Shown here: in pieces, positions 8,413-18,574 of the stretch
How positions within the stretch are numbered: the first letter of the stretch is position 1
How the letters are laid out: every line of letters starts with the position of its first letter
Assembly: GCF_029278565.1 (NCBI RefSeq)
Contig: NZ_CP119559.1
Span: 1 to 64,000 of the forward strand
DNA from: Haloarcula halophila
GTDB lineage: Archaea > Halobacteriota > Halobacteria > Halobacteriales > Haloarculaceae
Direction: 5' to 3'
Length of the DNA: 64,000 bases
Made by a program: the position numbers and the translations under genes
Notes under the pieces: generated by a model
Databases searched by the model: none
Told to the model about the DNA's origin: nothing
Seen by the model: the letters and a program-made list of their open reading frames with translations, nothing else

Positions 8413-10846
8413 TCACGTCCGGTCACGCCAGAACGTGTCGAGTTGGTCCGCGAGGAACTCCGGGGTCATCCGCGTGAACTCCTCGCGCTCGCCGGCGGGC
8501 AGATACGGAAACACGGAGTGTCGTGCGTCGGGGGTGTAGCGTCGGCCGACGAACGCCCGGACGCCCACCTCTTCGGTCCCCCGGATCACCCGCCCGATGG
8601 CCTGTCGAGCGCGACGAACCGCGGGGACGGTCAGCGCGTACTCGAAGGCGTTGTCCTCGCCGAAAGCGTCGCCGTAGGCCCGCTGGACCGCCCGGACGCG
8701 GGGAGAGCCGATATTCACGAGCGGGACGCCGACGACCGCACAGGTCGACAGTTTCTCGCCGTCGTAGTCGACCCCTCGGTCAGCGTCCCGCGAGTGGAGG
8801 TAACCAGGACCTTCCCCGCACCGCGGAAGAACCGTTGTTTTCGGTCTTCCGTTGCTTCGTTGCTGGAGGCTTCGTCGACCAGGACGGCCTTGTCGACGGT
8901 CTCCCGAAGGTAGGCCCCGGCCCACGCCGCTTCTCGGTAGTTCGGCATCGCGATCATGACGTTGCCCGGCGAGCGCGCCAGTGCCCGCAGAGCCTGGGCG
9001 TACTCGTCGCGGGTCCGGTTCCACTCCTCGCCGAGCGGTTCCATCGCTTCGGGGTCCCCGCGGTTGCGAGCCGTGAAGGGCCGCGCGTCGACGAGATACG
9101 ACGCCCGGTTCTCCCGCGGGAACGGCAGGTCGTAGGTCGTCGACCGGACCGGGCGCGCGTCCTCGTCATCGCCGTCGGCCGCTGCCAGCGCGTCCAGTCC
9201 CGAGACCCGCGTGAACACGTCAAGCGGTTCCAACGTCGCGCTCATCAGGACACCGCCGCCCAGATCGTCGAAGACGTCCCGCAGCGCCGTCGCCGGCATG
9301 CAGTTGTAACAGAGCAGTCCCGGCGTGTAGACGGCCTCGTAGTCGGCGTCCGTCTGTCGGGTGTCGGCGGGGGAGTGTTCGAGTTCGATCTCCCGGAGGA
9401 ACGTCGAGTGGTCCCGTTCCCACCACTGGCCGGCCAGCGCACCGACGGCGGCACAGACCGGCTGGCGCGTCAGTCCCAACTGGTCGATGACGTCCTCGAC
9501 GGCCGCGCCGACCTGGGCAAGCGTCCGCCAGACGCCGCCGTCGTAGCCCTTCCGTTCGGCCCACTCGGTCAGTTCGTCCCGTTCGACGGCCTCGGGGTCC
9601 CGGAGGGGAATCTCCCGGTCCCGGTCGGGGAGCGTCGCCGGGTCGGCCCGCCACCCCTCGTGTTCGGCGTCGAGGAACGACTCGATCCGGTCGTCGAGCC
9701 ACCGCAGGAGGTCGTCGTAGAATTTCCGGGCCTGGTCGACCGCGTCCAGAGGGACCTCCCGTGCCGAGAGAACGTCCCTGACCTGCCGTTTGTGGTCGGC
9801 GCTCTGCTGGGCGCGCTGGACCAGTAGATCGCAGTCGTTGCGGGCCTGTTTGATCGTCTGCTTGCCCAGCCGGTCCGACAGCAGGTCCCGAACCCGTTCT
9901 TCGAGGCGGTGGGCTTCGTCGACGACGACGAACGTCGAGTCGTCGAGCACGCCAGACAGCAGGGGCCGGGAACCGGGATCGAACAGGTGGTTGTAGTTCC
10001 CGACGACCACGTCGGCCTGATCCAGCATCACACTCATCACCCGGTGGGGGCAGGTGCCCCGCTCGACGGCCGCCGGCAGGTAGTCCTCGATAGTGACGAC
10101 GTTCTCCGGCCCGGCCGAGAAGTCGACGGGCGACCCTTTGTTCCGGGCGTACCAGTCGGCCTCGAACGGACAGTACAGCGGCGGATCGTCGCCTTCGGCC
10201 ATCGATTCGGGGGCGCTGGGCTGGCTTGGCCGGTACGGGGAAGCGGCCCCCGCAGTCGCCAGCGTGTCCTCCCCGAGGCGCGTCTGCGTGGCGGCGTCCG
10301 GGCGGGCCGCAGCGGCGAGGTCCTGTCCTTTCCTGGGGTCCCACCACTGGTCCTCGTCGTCGATCTCGGCGTCGATCGCGGTCTCGGCGACGGCGGTCCC
10401 GTCGCTGCGGCCGTCGTCCTCGACGAGGCGAGCGGTCGCTTCCCGCAGGTCCTCACAGCGCTCGTGTGTGCCCGCGTCATCGGGGAACTTCCCCTCGCGG
10501 CCGTACGGACAGAGGTCGCGCTTGCCGACCAGCGCGATGCCGTCCAGGGGTCCTCGATACCGGCGTTGAGCGTCCGCAGGTCGTCGACGAACTGCTGGAG
10601 CTGTTGCTTGACGGGTGTCACAACCAGTATCCGGTCGTACAGCTCCGTCTCGCGGACGAGGTGGGCGCCGGCGGTCAGGGCCGCCATCGTCTTTCCGGTG
10701 CCACAGGGACCCTCCATGGCGAGAAAGCCCCGGGACTTCCCGGCCTCGATAGCGCGTTCGACGGCGTCTGCCTGGTTTTCGTACGGCTCCGCGAAGCCGA
10801 AGTACTCGCGCCAGGACTGGTCGCCGGTCGAGGCCGTCTCTCGCAT
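8413..10846 (-). CDS. XPD/Rad3-like Fe-S DNA helicase (frame interrupted twice)
   Basis: An ATP-dependent superfamily 2 helicase of about 810 residues. Motif I is GPCGTGKT; motif II is DEAH in VVDEAHRLEE; motif VI is QAIGRVIRG. Four cysteines fit the Fe-S domain: LCPYG, HERCED, LYCPFEADW and GTCPHR. The gene is read in three frames. The first switch is in the G-run 10547-10550 (one more base restores IEDPLDGIALVGKRD); the second is in the C-run 8772-8775 (one more base restores TLTEGVDYDG). Both are homopolymer losses, so an intact gene is likely. I use the ATG at 10844-10846 (MRETASTG). Probable role: DNA repair or R-loop/G4 unwinding. Confidence 0.85.
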
Positions 10847-10895
10847 CGGAACGGGGTTGGGCGTCCCGGTATTTGAACCGCCGGGTTCGGTCCCG

Positions 10896-12086
10896 TCAGT
10901 CGTCGCTCTCGGCCGGGCGCGGGTCGCCTCCCGACTGCTGGTCCTCCAGCAGTTCCGCCCGGTGTTCGTCCAGCCTGGGAGCGCGACCACGCGGTTCGGG
11001 CATCGTCTCGGTCATCTTGATCGGGCTGCCCGCGACAGTCATCTCCGCGTCGACACCGGGCTGGGAGACGTCTGCGAGCATGTCGCGGGCGTGGACGTGG
11101 GGGTCTTCGAAGATATCCGCGGTCGTCTGGATCGGTGCAGCCGGGACACGACCGTCGAGCAGGTCGACGACGGCGTCGGTCTCGTGCTGGCGGGTCCAGT
11201 CGGCGATTTCTCCCCGCAGGTGGTCACGGTTCGCGAGCCGCGACGCCGCGTCGGGGTAGTCGGCAGCCAACTCCGGCCGCTCCATCGCCTCACAGAGGGT
11301 CTGCCAGTGACCGTCGGAGAACGCCGCGACGACGGCGTACCCGTCCGCGGTCTCGAAGGCGTCGTAGGGGAACAGTGTCGGGTGGGAGTTGCCCCGCCGT
11401 GTGGGGGAGTCCCCGTCACAGGAGTACTGATACACCGTCCGCTCACAGAGCGAGATCATCGCGTCGTACATCGCGGTGTCGACGTACTGGCCCTCGCCGG
11501 TCCGCTCGCGGTGGTGGACAGCCGCGAGGATGCCCACGGCGTTGAGCGCGGCGGTGAAGAGGTCGCCCACGCCCGGCCCGACCTTCGTCGGCGGGCCGTC
11601 CTCTTGGCCGGTGATCTCCATGACGCCGCCGAGCGCCTGGGCGATGAGGTCGAAGGAGGGCTGCCCCTGTCGTTCGGTCTCGCCCGTGCGCGGATCACCG
11701 AACCCCCGGATCGAGGAGTAGATCAACTGTGGGTTGTGCTCCCGCAGCGTCTCGTAGCCACAGTCGAACTGCTCCATCGTCCCCATTTTGAAGTTCTCGA
11801 CGACCACGTCGGCCCGTTCGACCAGCGAGCGGAACGCGTCGCGGTCCTCGTCGGTCCGCAGATCCAACTCCAGCGAGCGCTTGCCGCGGTTGACACTCTG
11901 GAAGTAGCCGCCGTAGGCTTCCGACTCTGGATCTTCGGCGTAGGGCGGGTTCGACCGGATGAGGTCCCCCCCGGGGCGCTCGATTTTTACCACGTCTGCG
12001 CCCATATCCGCGAGCAACATCGTACAGTACGGTCCGGCCAGGACCTGGGTCAGGTCGAGCACCCGAAGGTCGGCAAGCGCACCCAT
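10896..12086 (-). CDS. mct: succinyl-CoA:mesaconate CoA-transferase (CaiB/BaiF family)
   Basis: A class III CoA-transferase of 396 residues, starting LADLRVLDLTQVLAGPYC, with the family's GADVVKIERPGGD and DLIAQALGG segments and the Asp region YDAMISL. Family members transfer CoA between acids through an aspartyl-CoA anhydride. It is divergent from the glutamate mutase genes and beside all other methylaspartate-cycle genes, so I infer it activates mesaconate from succinyl-CoA in that acetate-assimilation cycle. Frame and length are intact. Other CaiB-type activities are possible on sequence alone; the context decides the call. Confidence 0.85.
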   Translation of the reverse strand: MGALADLRVLDLTQVLAGPYCTMLLADMGADVVKIERPGGDLIRSNPPYAEDPESEAYGGYFQSVNRGKRSLELDLRTDEDRDAFRSLVERADVVVENFKMGTMEQFDCGYETLREHNPQLIYSSIRGFGDPRTGETERQGQPSFDLIAQALGGVMEITGQEDGPPTKVGPGVGDLFTAALNAVGILAAVHHRERTGEGQYVDTAMYDAMISLCERTVYQYSCDGDSPTRRGNSHPTLFPYDAFETADGYAVVAAFSDGHWQTLCEAMERPELAADYPDAASRLANRDHLRGEIADWTRQHETDAVVDLLDGRVPAAPIQTTADIFEDPHVHARDMLADVSQPGVDAEMTVAGSPIKMTETMPEPRGRAPRLDEHRAELLEDQQSGGDPRPAESDD

Positions 12087-12206
12087 AGCGGAGCGAGGAG
12101 AGTACTCCTGATAAATCTTGGTGATAAATCATTATAGATTGTATAAGGTGGTTTTATCATTATAAACCATTAACTTTATCTCTCCCCCTCCACCACCACA
12201 GGGTAC
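12087..12206. promoter_or_regulatory. divergent promoter region of the methylaspartate-cycle genes
   Basis: A compact A/T-rich divergent promoter. On the plus strand, a CTTTATC box at about 12174-12181 lies roughly 27 nt before the glutamate mutase S start. On the minus strand, GATTTATC at about 12112-12119 lies roughly 28 nt before the CoA-transferase start. Both are consistent with leaderless mRNAs. Between them, TGATAAATC occurs twice 13 nt apart (about 12110-12131), and GGTTT-N9-AAACC (12151-12169) forms an inverted repeat, plausible regulator sites for co-ordinated control. Confidence 0.6.
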
Positions 12207-12647
12207 ATGCCCCGGACCGTCATCCTCGGCGTGATCGGCTCCGACGCACACGTCGTCGGTATCACGATTCTTGAGCAGGCGCTCTCGGCCGCTGGCTTCG
12301 AGGTCGTCAACCTCGGCGTCCAGACCGCACAGGCCGACTTCGTCGCCGCCGCCAAATCCCACGACGCCGAGGCTGTACTGGTCTCCTCACTGTACGGGCA
12401 CGCCCGGCAGGACTGCGAGGGGTTCCACGACCGCCTCGAAGCGGCCGGACTCGACGTCTGGACGTACGTCGGCGGCAACCTCGCGGTCGGTCAGGACGAG
12501 TTCGAGGAGACCCGCCGAACGTTCCGCGGGATGGGTTTCGACCGGGTCTTCGACGCCGAGACCGACCCGGAGGAGGCCATCGCGGCGCTCCGCCAAGACC
12601 TGGAGCTGACGACGGCAGAGACAGACCGTGTCAGCGTCGAGGGCTGA
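12207..12647 (+). CDS. mamA: glutamate mutase sigma subunit (B12-binding)
   Basis: A 146-residue adenosylcobalamin-binding subunit of glutamate mutase, which converts L-glutamate to (2S,3S)-3-methylaspartate. The Rossmann-like fold carries the base-off/His-on motif DxHxxG as DAHVVG near residues 12-17, plus the VSSLYGH strand. It opens the five-gene operon and ends 3 nt before the catalytic epsilon subunit gene. Very likely leaderless, given the TATA position. Confidence 0.92.
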   Translation: MPRTVILGVIGSDAHVVGITILEQALSAAGFEVVNLGVQTAQADFVAAAKSHDAEAVLVSSLYGHARQDCEGFHDRLEAAGLDVWTYVGGNLAVGQDEFEETRRTFRGMGFDRVFDAETDPEEAIAALRQDLELTTAETDRVSVEG

Positions 12648-12650
12648 GCG

Positions 12651-14096
12651 ATGCCCACAGACAGCCGGCTCGCCGCCGACGAGCTACAGCGCATCGCATC
12701 GGAGTTGCGGGACAACTGGCACACCGGCCGGGAAGTCGACTTCGAGGAGGCCGTCGCCTTCCACGAGTCGCTACCCGCCGGCAAGCAGTTCGCCCCCGTT
12801 CTCGAATCCGCGGATCGGCCGCTGCTCCAGCCACGCGCCGGCGTCCCCTGCCTCGAAGATCAGATCTCGCTCCTGGAGTACCTCCAGGAGGATGGCGGCG
12901 CGGACCTCCTGCCGACGACGATCGACTCGTACACGCGGGACAACGAGTACGAGAAAGCGGAAGAGGGACTCGCGGCCTCCCGAAACGGCGAGGCCGACGA
13001 ACTAAACGGCTTCCCGGCAGTGAACCACGGGGTCGAGGACTGCCGGCGGCTCGTCCGGGCCCTTGACGCCCCCATCGAGGTGCGCCACGGGACGCCCGAC
13101 GCCCGCCTGCTGGCGATGGTCACGCTCGCCGGCGGGTTCCAGAGCTTCGAGGGTGGCCCGATCTCCTACAACATTCCCTACACGAAGCGCCACGACCTGG
13201 CGACGACGATCGAACACTGGCAGTTCGTCGACCGACTCTGTGGGGCCTACACCGAGCGCGGCGTCACGATCAACCGCGAGCCGTTCGGCCCGCTGACCGG
13301 GACCCTGGTCCCGCCCTGTATCGCTATCGCGGTCATGCTGATAGAGGGGAAACTCGCGGCCACGCAGGGTGTTCGCTCGCTGACGCTGGGCTACGGCCAG
13401 GTCGGGAACCTCGTCCAGGACGTGGCCGCGCTGCGAGCGTTGCGCTCGCTGGGCGAGGAGTATCTCCCCGACGCCGTGACGGTCACGACTGTCTTCCACG
13501 AGTGGATGGGCGGGTTCCCGCCCGACGAGGCCCGCGCCAGCGGCGTCATCGGCCTCGGCGGCGCGACGGCCGCCGTCGCACAACCGGACAAGGTCATCAC
13601 GAAGTCTCCTCAGGAGTTCCAGGGAGTGCCGACGAAGGAGGCCAACGCGGCCGGCCTCCGCACGACACGACAACTCATCGACATGCTCATCGAACAGGAC
13701 ATCGACCTGGGTGGTATCGACGACGAACAGCGGCTCATCGAGCGGGCGACCCGCGACCTGATGGACGCCGTCATCGACGCCGGCGACGGCGACGTGGCAC
13801 AGGGCGTCGTCAGAGCCTTCGACTCGGGTGCGCTGGACGTGCCCTTCGCCCCGAGTGACGCGGCGGCGGGCGCGGTCCTGCCGGCGCGTGACGACGACGG
13901 CCGGGTCCGGATCTTCGAGTTCGGCGACCTGGCGCTGTCGGCCGAGATCAGGGAGCTACACGCCGCTCGGCTGGGCGAACGCGCCGAGACGGAGGGGAGA
14001 GACCAGTCGTTCCGGATGGTCGCCGACGACGTCGACGCCATCAGCGACGGCCGGCTGATCGGGCGGCCCCAGGGGGGTGCCGGCGATGCGGATTGA
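12651..14096 (+). CDS. mamB: glutamate mutase epsilon subunit (catalytic TIM barrel)
   Basis: The catalytic subunit of glutamate mutase, 481 residues, in the usual size range. It shows the conserved RAGVPCLEDQ..LLEYLQEDGGADLLPTTIDSYTR region of the barrel and GPLTGTLVPP further on. With the sigma subunit it performs the coenzyme-B12 radical rearrangement that starts the methylaspartate cycle in haloarchaea. Its stop overlaps the next start by 11 nt, indicating translational coupling with methylaspartate ammonia-lyase. Confidence 0.92.
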   Translation: MPTDSRLAADELQRIASELRDNWHTGREVDFEEAVAFHESLPAGKQFAPVLESADRPLLQPRAGVPCLEDQISLLEYLQEDGGADLLPTTIDSYTRDNEYEKAEEGLAASRNGEADELNGFPAVNHGVEDCRRLVRALDAPIEVRHGTPDARLLAMVTLAGGFQSFEGGPISYNIPYTKRHDLATTIEHWQFVDRLCGAYTERGVTINREPFGPLTGTLVPPCIAIAVMLIEGKLAATQGVRSLTLGYGQVGNLVQDVAALRALRSLGEEYLPDAVTVTTVFHEWMGGFPPDEARASGVIGLGGATAAVAQPDKVITKSPQEFQGVPTKEANAAGLRTTRQLIDMLIEQDIDLGGIDDEQRLIERATRDLMDAVIDAGDGDVAQGVVRAFDSGALDVPFAPSDAAAGAVLPARDDDGRVRIFEFGDLALSAEIRELHAARLGERAETEGRDQSFRMVADDVDAISDGRLIGRPQGGAGDAD

Positions 14097-15408
14097 TACC
14101 GTCCGCGCGGTCCCCGGGCTCTCCGGGTTCTTCTTCGACGACCAGCGCGCGATCAAGCAAGGTGCGACCCGGGAGGGGTTCGACTACGACGGCCAGCCCG
14201 CGACGGCGGGCTTCGACCGCATCCGGGAGGCCGGCGAGTCGCTCATCGTCGAACTCGAACTGGCCGACGGCACGGTCGTCACCGGCGACTGCGCCGCGGT
14301 ACAGTACTCCGGGGCCGGTGGACGCGACCCGCTCTTCCGGGCCAGCGAGTACCGTCCCGTGGTCGAGGAGAAAGTCGCCGACGAACTGCGAGGGCGGGAC
14401 GCGACGATGTTCCGCCAGAACGCGACCGTCGTCGAGGATCTCGATCCCGCTCGCTCGGACGGCGACCGCCTCCACACCGCGGTCCGGTACGGCGTCTCCC
14501 AGGCGCTCCTGAACGCGGCGGCACGGGCGACCGGACAGACGCCCGCCGGCGTGGTCTCGGCCGCTTACCGGTCCGAAATGGCCGGATCGCCCGTCCCGGT
14601 GTTCGGACAGTCCGGCGACGAACGGCGGATCAACGCAGAGAAGATGCTAATAAAGGGTGTCCCCGTTCTCCCGCACGGCCTGTTCAACAGCGTCGAGAAG
14701 GTCGGGGCCGACGGGGAGGGGCTCAGGGAGTACGTCGCCTGGCTCCGCGAGCGGACCGACGAACTGGGGCCGGCGACGTACTCGCCACGCTTTCACCTCG
14801 ACGTCTACGGCATCCTCGGTGAGGTGTTCGAACCGCCGTACGACCGGGACGAGGTCGTCGACTACTTCCGGTCGCTGGCCGAGGCGGCGGGGCCGTACCC
14901 GCTCCAGGTCGAGGGACCGATGGACGCCGGCGACCGCGCCGACCAGATCCGTCGGATGGCCCAACTCCGGGACGGGCTGGCCGACGCGGGCGTCGACGTC
15001 GACATCGTCGCCGACGAGTGGTGCAACACCTTCGACGACGTGCGGGCGTTCGTCGACGCGGGCGCGGCCGACGTGGTCCAGATCAAGACGCCGGACCTGG
15101 GCGGCATCCACCGCTCGGCCGAGGCCGTGCTGTACTGTGACGGGACCGACACTCGGGCGTATCTGGGCGGGACTTGCAACGAGACGGCCACCTCCGCACG
15201 TGCCTGTGCGAACGTCGCGCTGGCGACCGATGCGGCCCAAGTGCTCGCGAAGCCCGGTATGGGGTTCGACGAGGGGTTCATGATCGTGACGAACGAGATG
15301 CGCCGGACGCTGGCCCGGACAGGCGGAGAGACCACAGACAGCGAACACGCTGACGGACCATACGACGGGACCCGCCCGACGGCCTCTGACGGGGGGACCC
15401 GCCGATGA
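14086..15408 (+). CDS. mal: methylaspartate ammonia-lyase
   Basis: An enolase-superfamily enzyme of about 440 residues that eliminates ammonia from 3-methylaspartate to give mesaconate. The active-site lysine strand is VQIKTPDLGGIH, preceded by the metal-ligand Asp/Glu strands of the barrel. The start is the ATG at 14086 inside the end of the preceding gene; a GTG at 14077 is also possible. A disordered C-terminal tail of about 30 residues rich in Asp, Thr and Gly is typical of haloarchaeal extensions. The TGA overlaps the next ATG (ATGA). Confidence 0.92.
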   Translation: MRIDTVRAVPGLSGFFFDDQRAIKQGATREGFDYDGQPATAGFDRIREAGESLIVELELADGTVVTGDCAAVQYSGAGGRDPLFRASEYRPVVEEKVADELRGRDATMFRQNATVVEDLDPARSDGDRLHTAVRYGVSQALLNAAARATGQTPAGVVSAAYRSEMAGSPVPVFGQSGDERRINAEKMLIKGVPVLPHGLFNSVEKVGADGEGLREYVAWLRERTDELGPATYSPRFHLDVYGILGEVFEPPYDRDEVVDYFRSLAEAAGPYPLQVEGPMDAGDRADQIRRMAQLRDGLADAGVDVDIVADEWCNTFDDVRAFVDAGAADVVQIKTPDLGGIHRSAEAVLYCDGTDTRAYLGGTCNETATSARACANVALATDAAQVLAKPGMGFDEGFMIVTNEMRRTLARTGGETTDSEHADGPYDGTRPTASDGGTRR

Positions 15409-16505
15409 CCGACTGGACTGACCCCGACGCTGTCGATCTCTCGGACGAGGAGACGTTCGAGACGCTCTTGGACCGCGCCGAGACACGCGAGAAGGGCCAC
15501 TACTTCGAGTTCTTCGAGCCCGGCGACGAACTGACCCACGACCCCGGGCTCGTCCTCTCGAAGGCGGGCAGCGAGGACTGGATGGGACAGACGCTCAACC
15601 ACGACCCGGCCTACTGGCGGCCCGACCGCGCCCGCGACCGGGGGTTCGAGGCGGTCCCGGTCCACCCGGACTATCTCCTGGCCTGCGTGATGGGAGCGAC
15701 CGTCGAGGACCTCTCGGAGAAGGGCGGCTACTTCCTGGGCCGCGACGACGTGACGATCCACCGGAGCCCGACACCCGGGACAGAACTGGCAGTTTCCTCC
15801 ACGGTGGTCGAGACGACCCCGTCGTCGTCGCGGCCCGAGTACGGGATCGTCACCTGGGAGACGGTGGGACGGAACCGCGAGACCGGCGACCGATTGGTCA
15901 GTTACGAACGAACCAACATGATCCCGCGGCGCGAACCGACCGCCACCGACGGGAGCGGGACCGTCACGGACTCCGGTGACGGCGAGGACGAGAGCACCGC
16001 GGGTCCAGCCGTTCCAGACACGCTTGTCACCCCCGAGGGGGGTCACTTCGAGGAGTTCCGGGCCGCGCTCAACCGGGCCGACGAGACCGACGCCGCCGTC
16101 GCGTACGCCCACGAACGCGGTCGAACGATGGACGATGGGCTGGTCTCTGGGCTCCCGCTCTCGACGCTCAACACTGCCCGCCAGCACCACAACCGCGACG
16201 TGATGACCGACTCGCCGTCGGGGGACATCGTCGCCTACGGCGACGTTACCCGATCCATCGCGCTGGCACACGCCCGGTCGGACGAAGCGACCTACCGCGA
16301 GTGGCGCTACGACGCCGAGCGGTTCCACGACTTCGTCACGCTGGGTGATACGATCTACGGGTTCACTCGGGTCCTCGACTGTGACGCCGACGCCGGCCCC
16401 GAGCGGGCCGGCGCTGTCACCTTCGAACACGTCGCGTACAACCAGCACCGCACCCCGGTCTACTCCGGCCGGCGAACCGCACTGCTTCAGCGATCCCACC
16501 GATGA
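15405..16505 (+). CDS. mch: mesaconyl-CoA hydratase (MaoC-like)
   Basis: A double hot-dog fold dehydratase of 366 residues that hydrates mesaconyl-C1-CoA to beta-methylmalyl-CoA. The N-terminal half holds ARDRGFEAVPVHPDYL and the C-terminal half the AYGDVTRSIALAHA strand. An Asp/Glu/Ser-rich linker (about 185-205) joins the halves. ATGA overlaps on both sides place it in the same translational unit as the lyases. The specific substrate is inferred from the cluster. Confidence 0.88.
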   Translation: MTDWTDPDAVDLSDEETFETLLDRAETREKGHYFEFFEPGDELTHDPGLVLSKAGSEDWMGQTLNHDPAYWRPDRARDRGFEAVPVHPDYLLACVMGATVEDLSEKGGYFLGRDDVTIHRSPTPGTELAVSSTVVETTPSSSRPEYGIVTWETVGRNRETGDRLVSYERTNMIPRREPTATDGSGTVTDSGDGEDESTAGPAVPDTLVTPEGGHFEEFRAALNRADETDAAVAYAHERGRTMDDGLVSGLPLSTLNTARQHHNRDVMTDSPSGDIVAYGDVTRSIALAHARSDEATYREWRYDAERFHDFVTLGDTIYGFTRVLDCDADAGPERAGAVTFEHVAYNQHRTPVYSGRRTALLQRSHR

Positions 16506-17548
16506 CAGCCACACGACTCTGCCGAACGTTCCAGACCGCACCCGCTGCCGTCCCCCGCGACGACAGCGCGAAGTTCCTCACTTCCGGCCTCACCAGCGAC
16601 GGGTTCCAGACGCCGGACTGGCTCGTCCCCGACATCGAGGACGGGACCGCCCCGTCGATGAAGGCCGAGGCCGTCGACAACGTGGTCGAACAGCTCCCCG
16701 AGTACGCCCCCGACTTCGCCGGGCACGTCCTCCCCCGCGTCGAGTGGGCCTACGACGACCAGCGGTTCCGCGACCGGGGCCGGGAGCAGGTCCGCCGACT
16801 GGCCGCCGAAGTCGGCGACCACCTCGACGGGTTCGTCGTCCCGAAAGTGGGACGGATCGACGACGTGCGCGACGCTGCCGGCGTCCTGGCAGCGGCCGAA
16901 CGCGACGCAGGCCTGGACGACGGCGCGCTCGATATGGCGATCATCTTCGAGACCGCGACGGCCCGTTCTGACCTTCGAGAGATCTGCCAGTTCGCGGCCG
17001 ACTCGCGGCTGGAGGCCCTGATATTCGGGCCGGTCGACTACACCGCCGAACTGGGCGGGCGGGCGCTGGACGGCGACCGCCCGCGCTGGGACGGCCTGTT
17101 GGAGGTGCTCTCGAACGAGACCAGCGCCGCCGGCGTCGCTGCCATCGGCGGCCCGTTCGACCAGTTGTTCCACGAGCGGGCCGGCGTCACCTACTACAAC
17201 GCCGAGGGGTACGCCGACCAGGTCGAACACGAGGCGACGATCGGCATCGACGGCTCGTGGTCGCTGCATCCGAAACAGACCGCCCAGGCCAACCGCATCC
17301 ACATGCCACGGAGCGACGAACTGACGGAGGCGCTACGGAAGGTCGAGGCGTTCAACGAGGCGAAACGCGAGGGGACCGGAGCCGTCGTCGTCGACGGACA
17401 GATGGTCGACGAGGCGACCTACAGGAACTTCGCCAACACCGTCCAGACGGTTCGGGCGGTCGACGAGACCCATCCCGAACAGACTGCCGAGTACTACGAG
17501 GAACGCCTGCTCGACCGGGCGCTGTCGGTCGAACTCCGGTTCAACTGA
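16502..17548 (+). CDS. beta-methylmalyl-CoA lyase (CitE/HpcH family)
   Basis: A CitE-like TIM-barrel lyase of 348 residues. It has the early VPDIEDGTAP strand (Asp-Glu-Asp metal region), VLPRVEWAYDD, the GFVVPKVG strand and the Glu strand IIFETATA. In this operon it should split beta-methylmalyl-CoA to glyoxylate and propionyl-CoA, completing the route from glutamate. It is the last gene in the operon, with a 4-nt overlap to the hydratase. The ABC exporter begins 41 nt later. Confidence 0.88.
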   Translation: MTATRLCRTFQTAPAAVPRDDSAKFLTSGLTSDGFQTPDWLVPDIEDGTAPSMKAEAVDNVVEQLPEYAPDFAGHVLPRVEWAYDDQRFRDRGREQVRRLAAEVGDHLDGFVVPKVGRIDDVRDAAGVLAAAERDAGLDDGALDMAIIFETATARSDLREICQFAADSRLEALIFGPVDYTAELGGRALDGDRPRWDGLLEVLSNETSAAGVAAIGGPFDQLFHERAGVTYYNAEGYADQVEHEATIGIDGSWSLHPKQTAQANRIHMPRSDELTEALRKVEAFNEAKREGTGAVVVDGQMVDEATYRNFANTVQTVRAVDETHPEQTAEYYEERLLDRALSVELRFN

Positions 17549-17589
17549 CCGGGACCACTCTCAAGCCCGTCCGGGTCCGAGAGGGTGGT

Positions 17590-18574
17590 ATGAACGCTAT
17601 CGAGGTCGACGGGCTGACCAGACGCTACGGGGACCTCGTCGCCGTCGACGAGGTCTCCCTGACCGTCTCCGGGGGCGAAATTCTCGGGTTGCTCGGACCC
17701 AACGGAGCCGGGAAGTCGACGCTCGTCAACACGCTCTGTACGCTCCTCCGGCCCAGCGAGGGCAGCGCCCGCGTGGCCGGCTACGACGTGGTGGCCGACC
17801 CCGACGCCGTCCGCTCGAACATCGGCGTCGTCTTCCAGGAACCGGCCCTGGACGAGGAGCTGACCGGCGTCGAGAACCTGCGTTTTCACGCTCGGCTGTA
17901 CGGCGTCAGCGGCGAGCACCGCCGCCAGCGTGTCCGGACGGTCCTTGGCCTCGTCGATCTCGCGGACGACGCCGACAAGCGCGTCGGCGAGTACTCCGGG
18001 GATGGCTCGCCGACTGGAACTCGCCCGTGGACTCCTCCACGAACCTGCCGTCCTCTTTCTGGACGAACCCACGGTGGGCCTGGACGCCGGCACCCGAAAG
18101 ACCGTCCGTGAGTACGTCGCTCGGCTCAACCGCGAGGCCGGCGTTACCGTGGTTCTGACGACACACTACATGGAGGAGGCGGACGCCCTCTGTGATCGAG
18201 TTGCGATCGTCGACGACGGGCGTATCGTCGCACTGGACACGCCCGCGTCGCTCAAAGCCGACCTCGGTGGCGACGTGGTCAGACTGGGAACTGACCGGCC
18301 CGACGCGGTCGCCGAAGCGGTCCGGGGAACGCCGTGGGTCCGGTCGCTGACCGGCCGCGACGACGGCCTCGACGTCGGTGTCGACGACGGGCCGAGCCGC
18401 GTCGCGGCACTGGTCACCGCTGCCAGCGGGGTCACCGACGTGACGACGGTCTCGGTGGATCGACCGACGCTGGAACGGGTCTTTCTGTCGCTGACCGGGC
18501 GGACGGTCACGGAGGCAGAGGCGGCGGACGGGCAGCAAGCGGCGACGGAATCCGGGGGCGACGACAGTGACTGA
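17590..18574 (+). CDS. ABC-2 type exporter, ATP-binding subunit (frame interrupted)
   Basis: An ABC ATPase of about 328 residues. Walker A is GPNGAGKST; the Q-loop is VFQEPALDEELT; the signature is YSGGMARRLELARG; Walker B is VLFLDEPTVGLD; the H-loop is TTHYMEEAD. The frame breaks at the G-run 17998-18001: two missing Gs restore EYSGGMARR exactly at the signature motif, so one gene is annotated. The start is the ATG at 17590. The stop overlaps the permease start by 8 nt. Likely a NatA/drug- or antibiotic-exporter type; the substrate is unknown. Confidence 0.88.

Noticed and set aside
9909-12137. 742-codon open frame on the plus strand
   Set aside because: Antisense to the helicase and CoA-transferase, which both have complete family motifs.
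14862-16541. 559-codon open frame on the minus strand
   Set aside because: Antisense to the methylaspartate lyase and hydratase; no recognisable domains.
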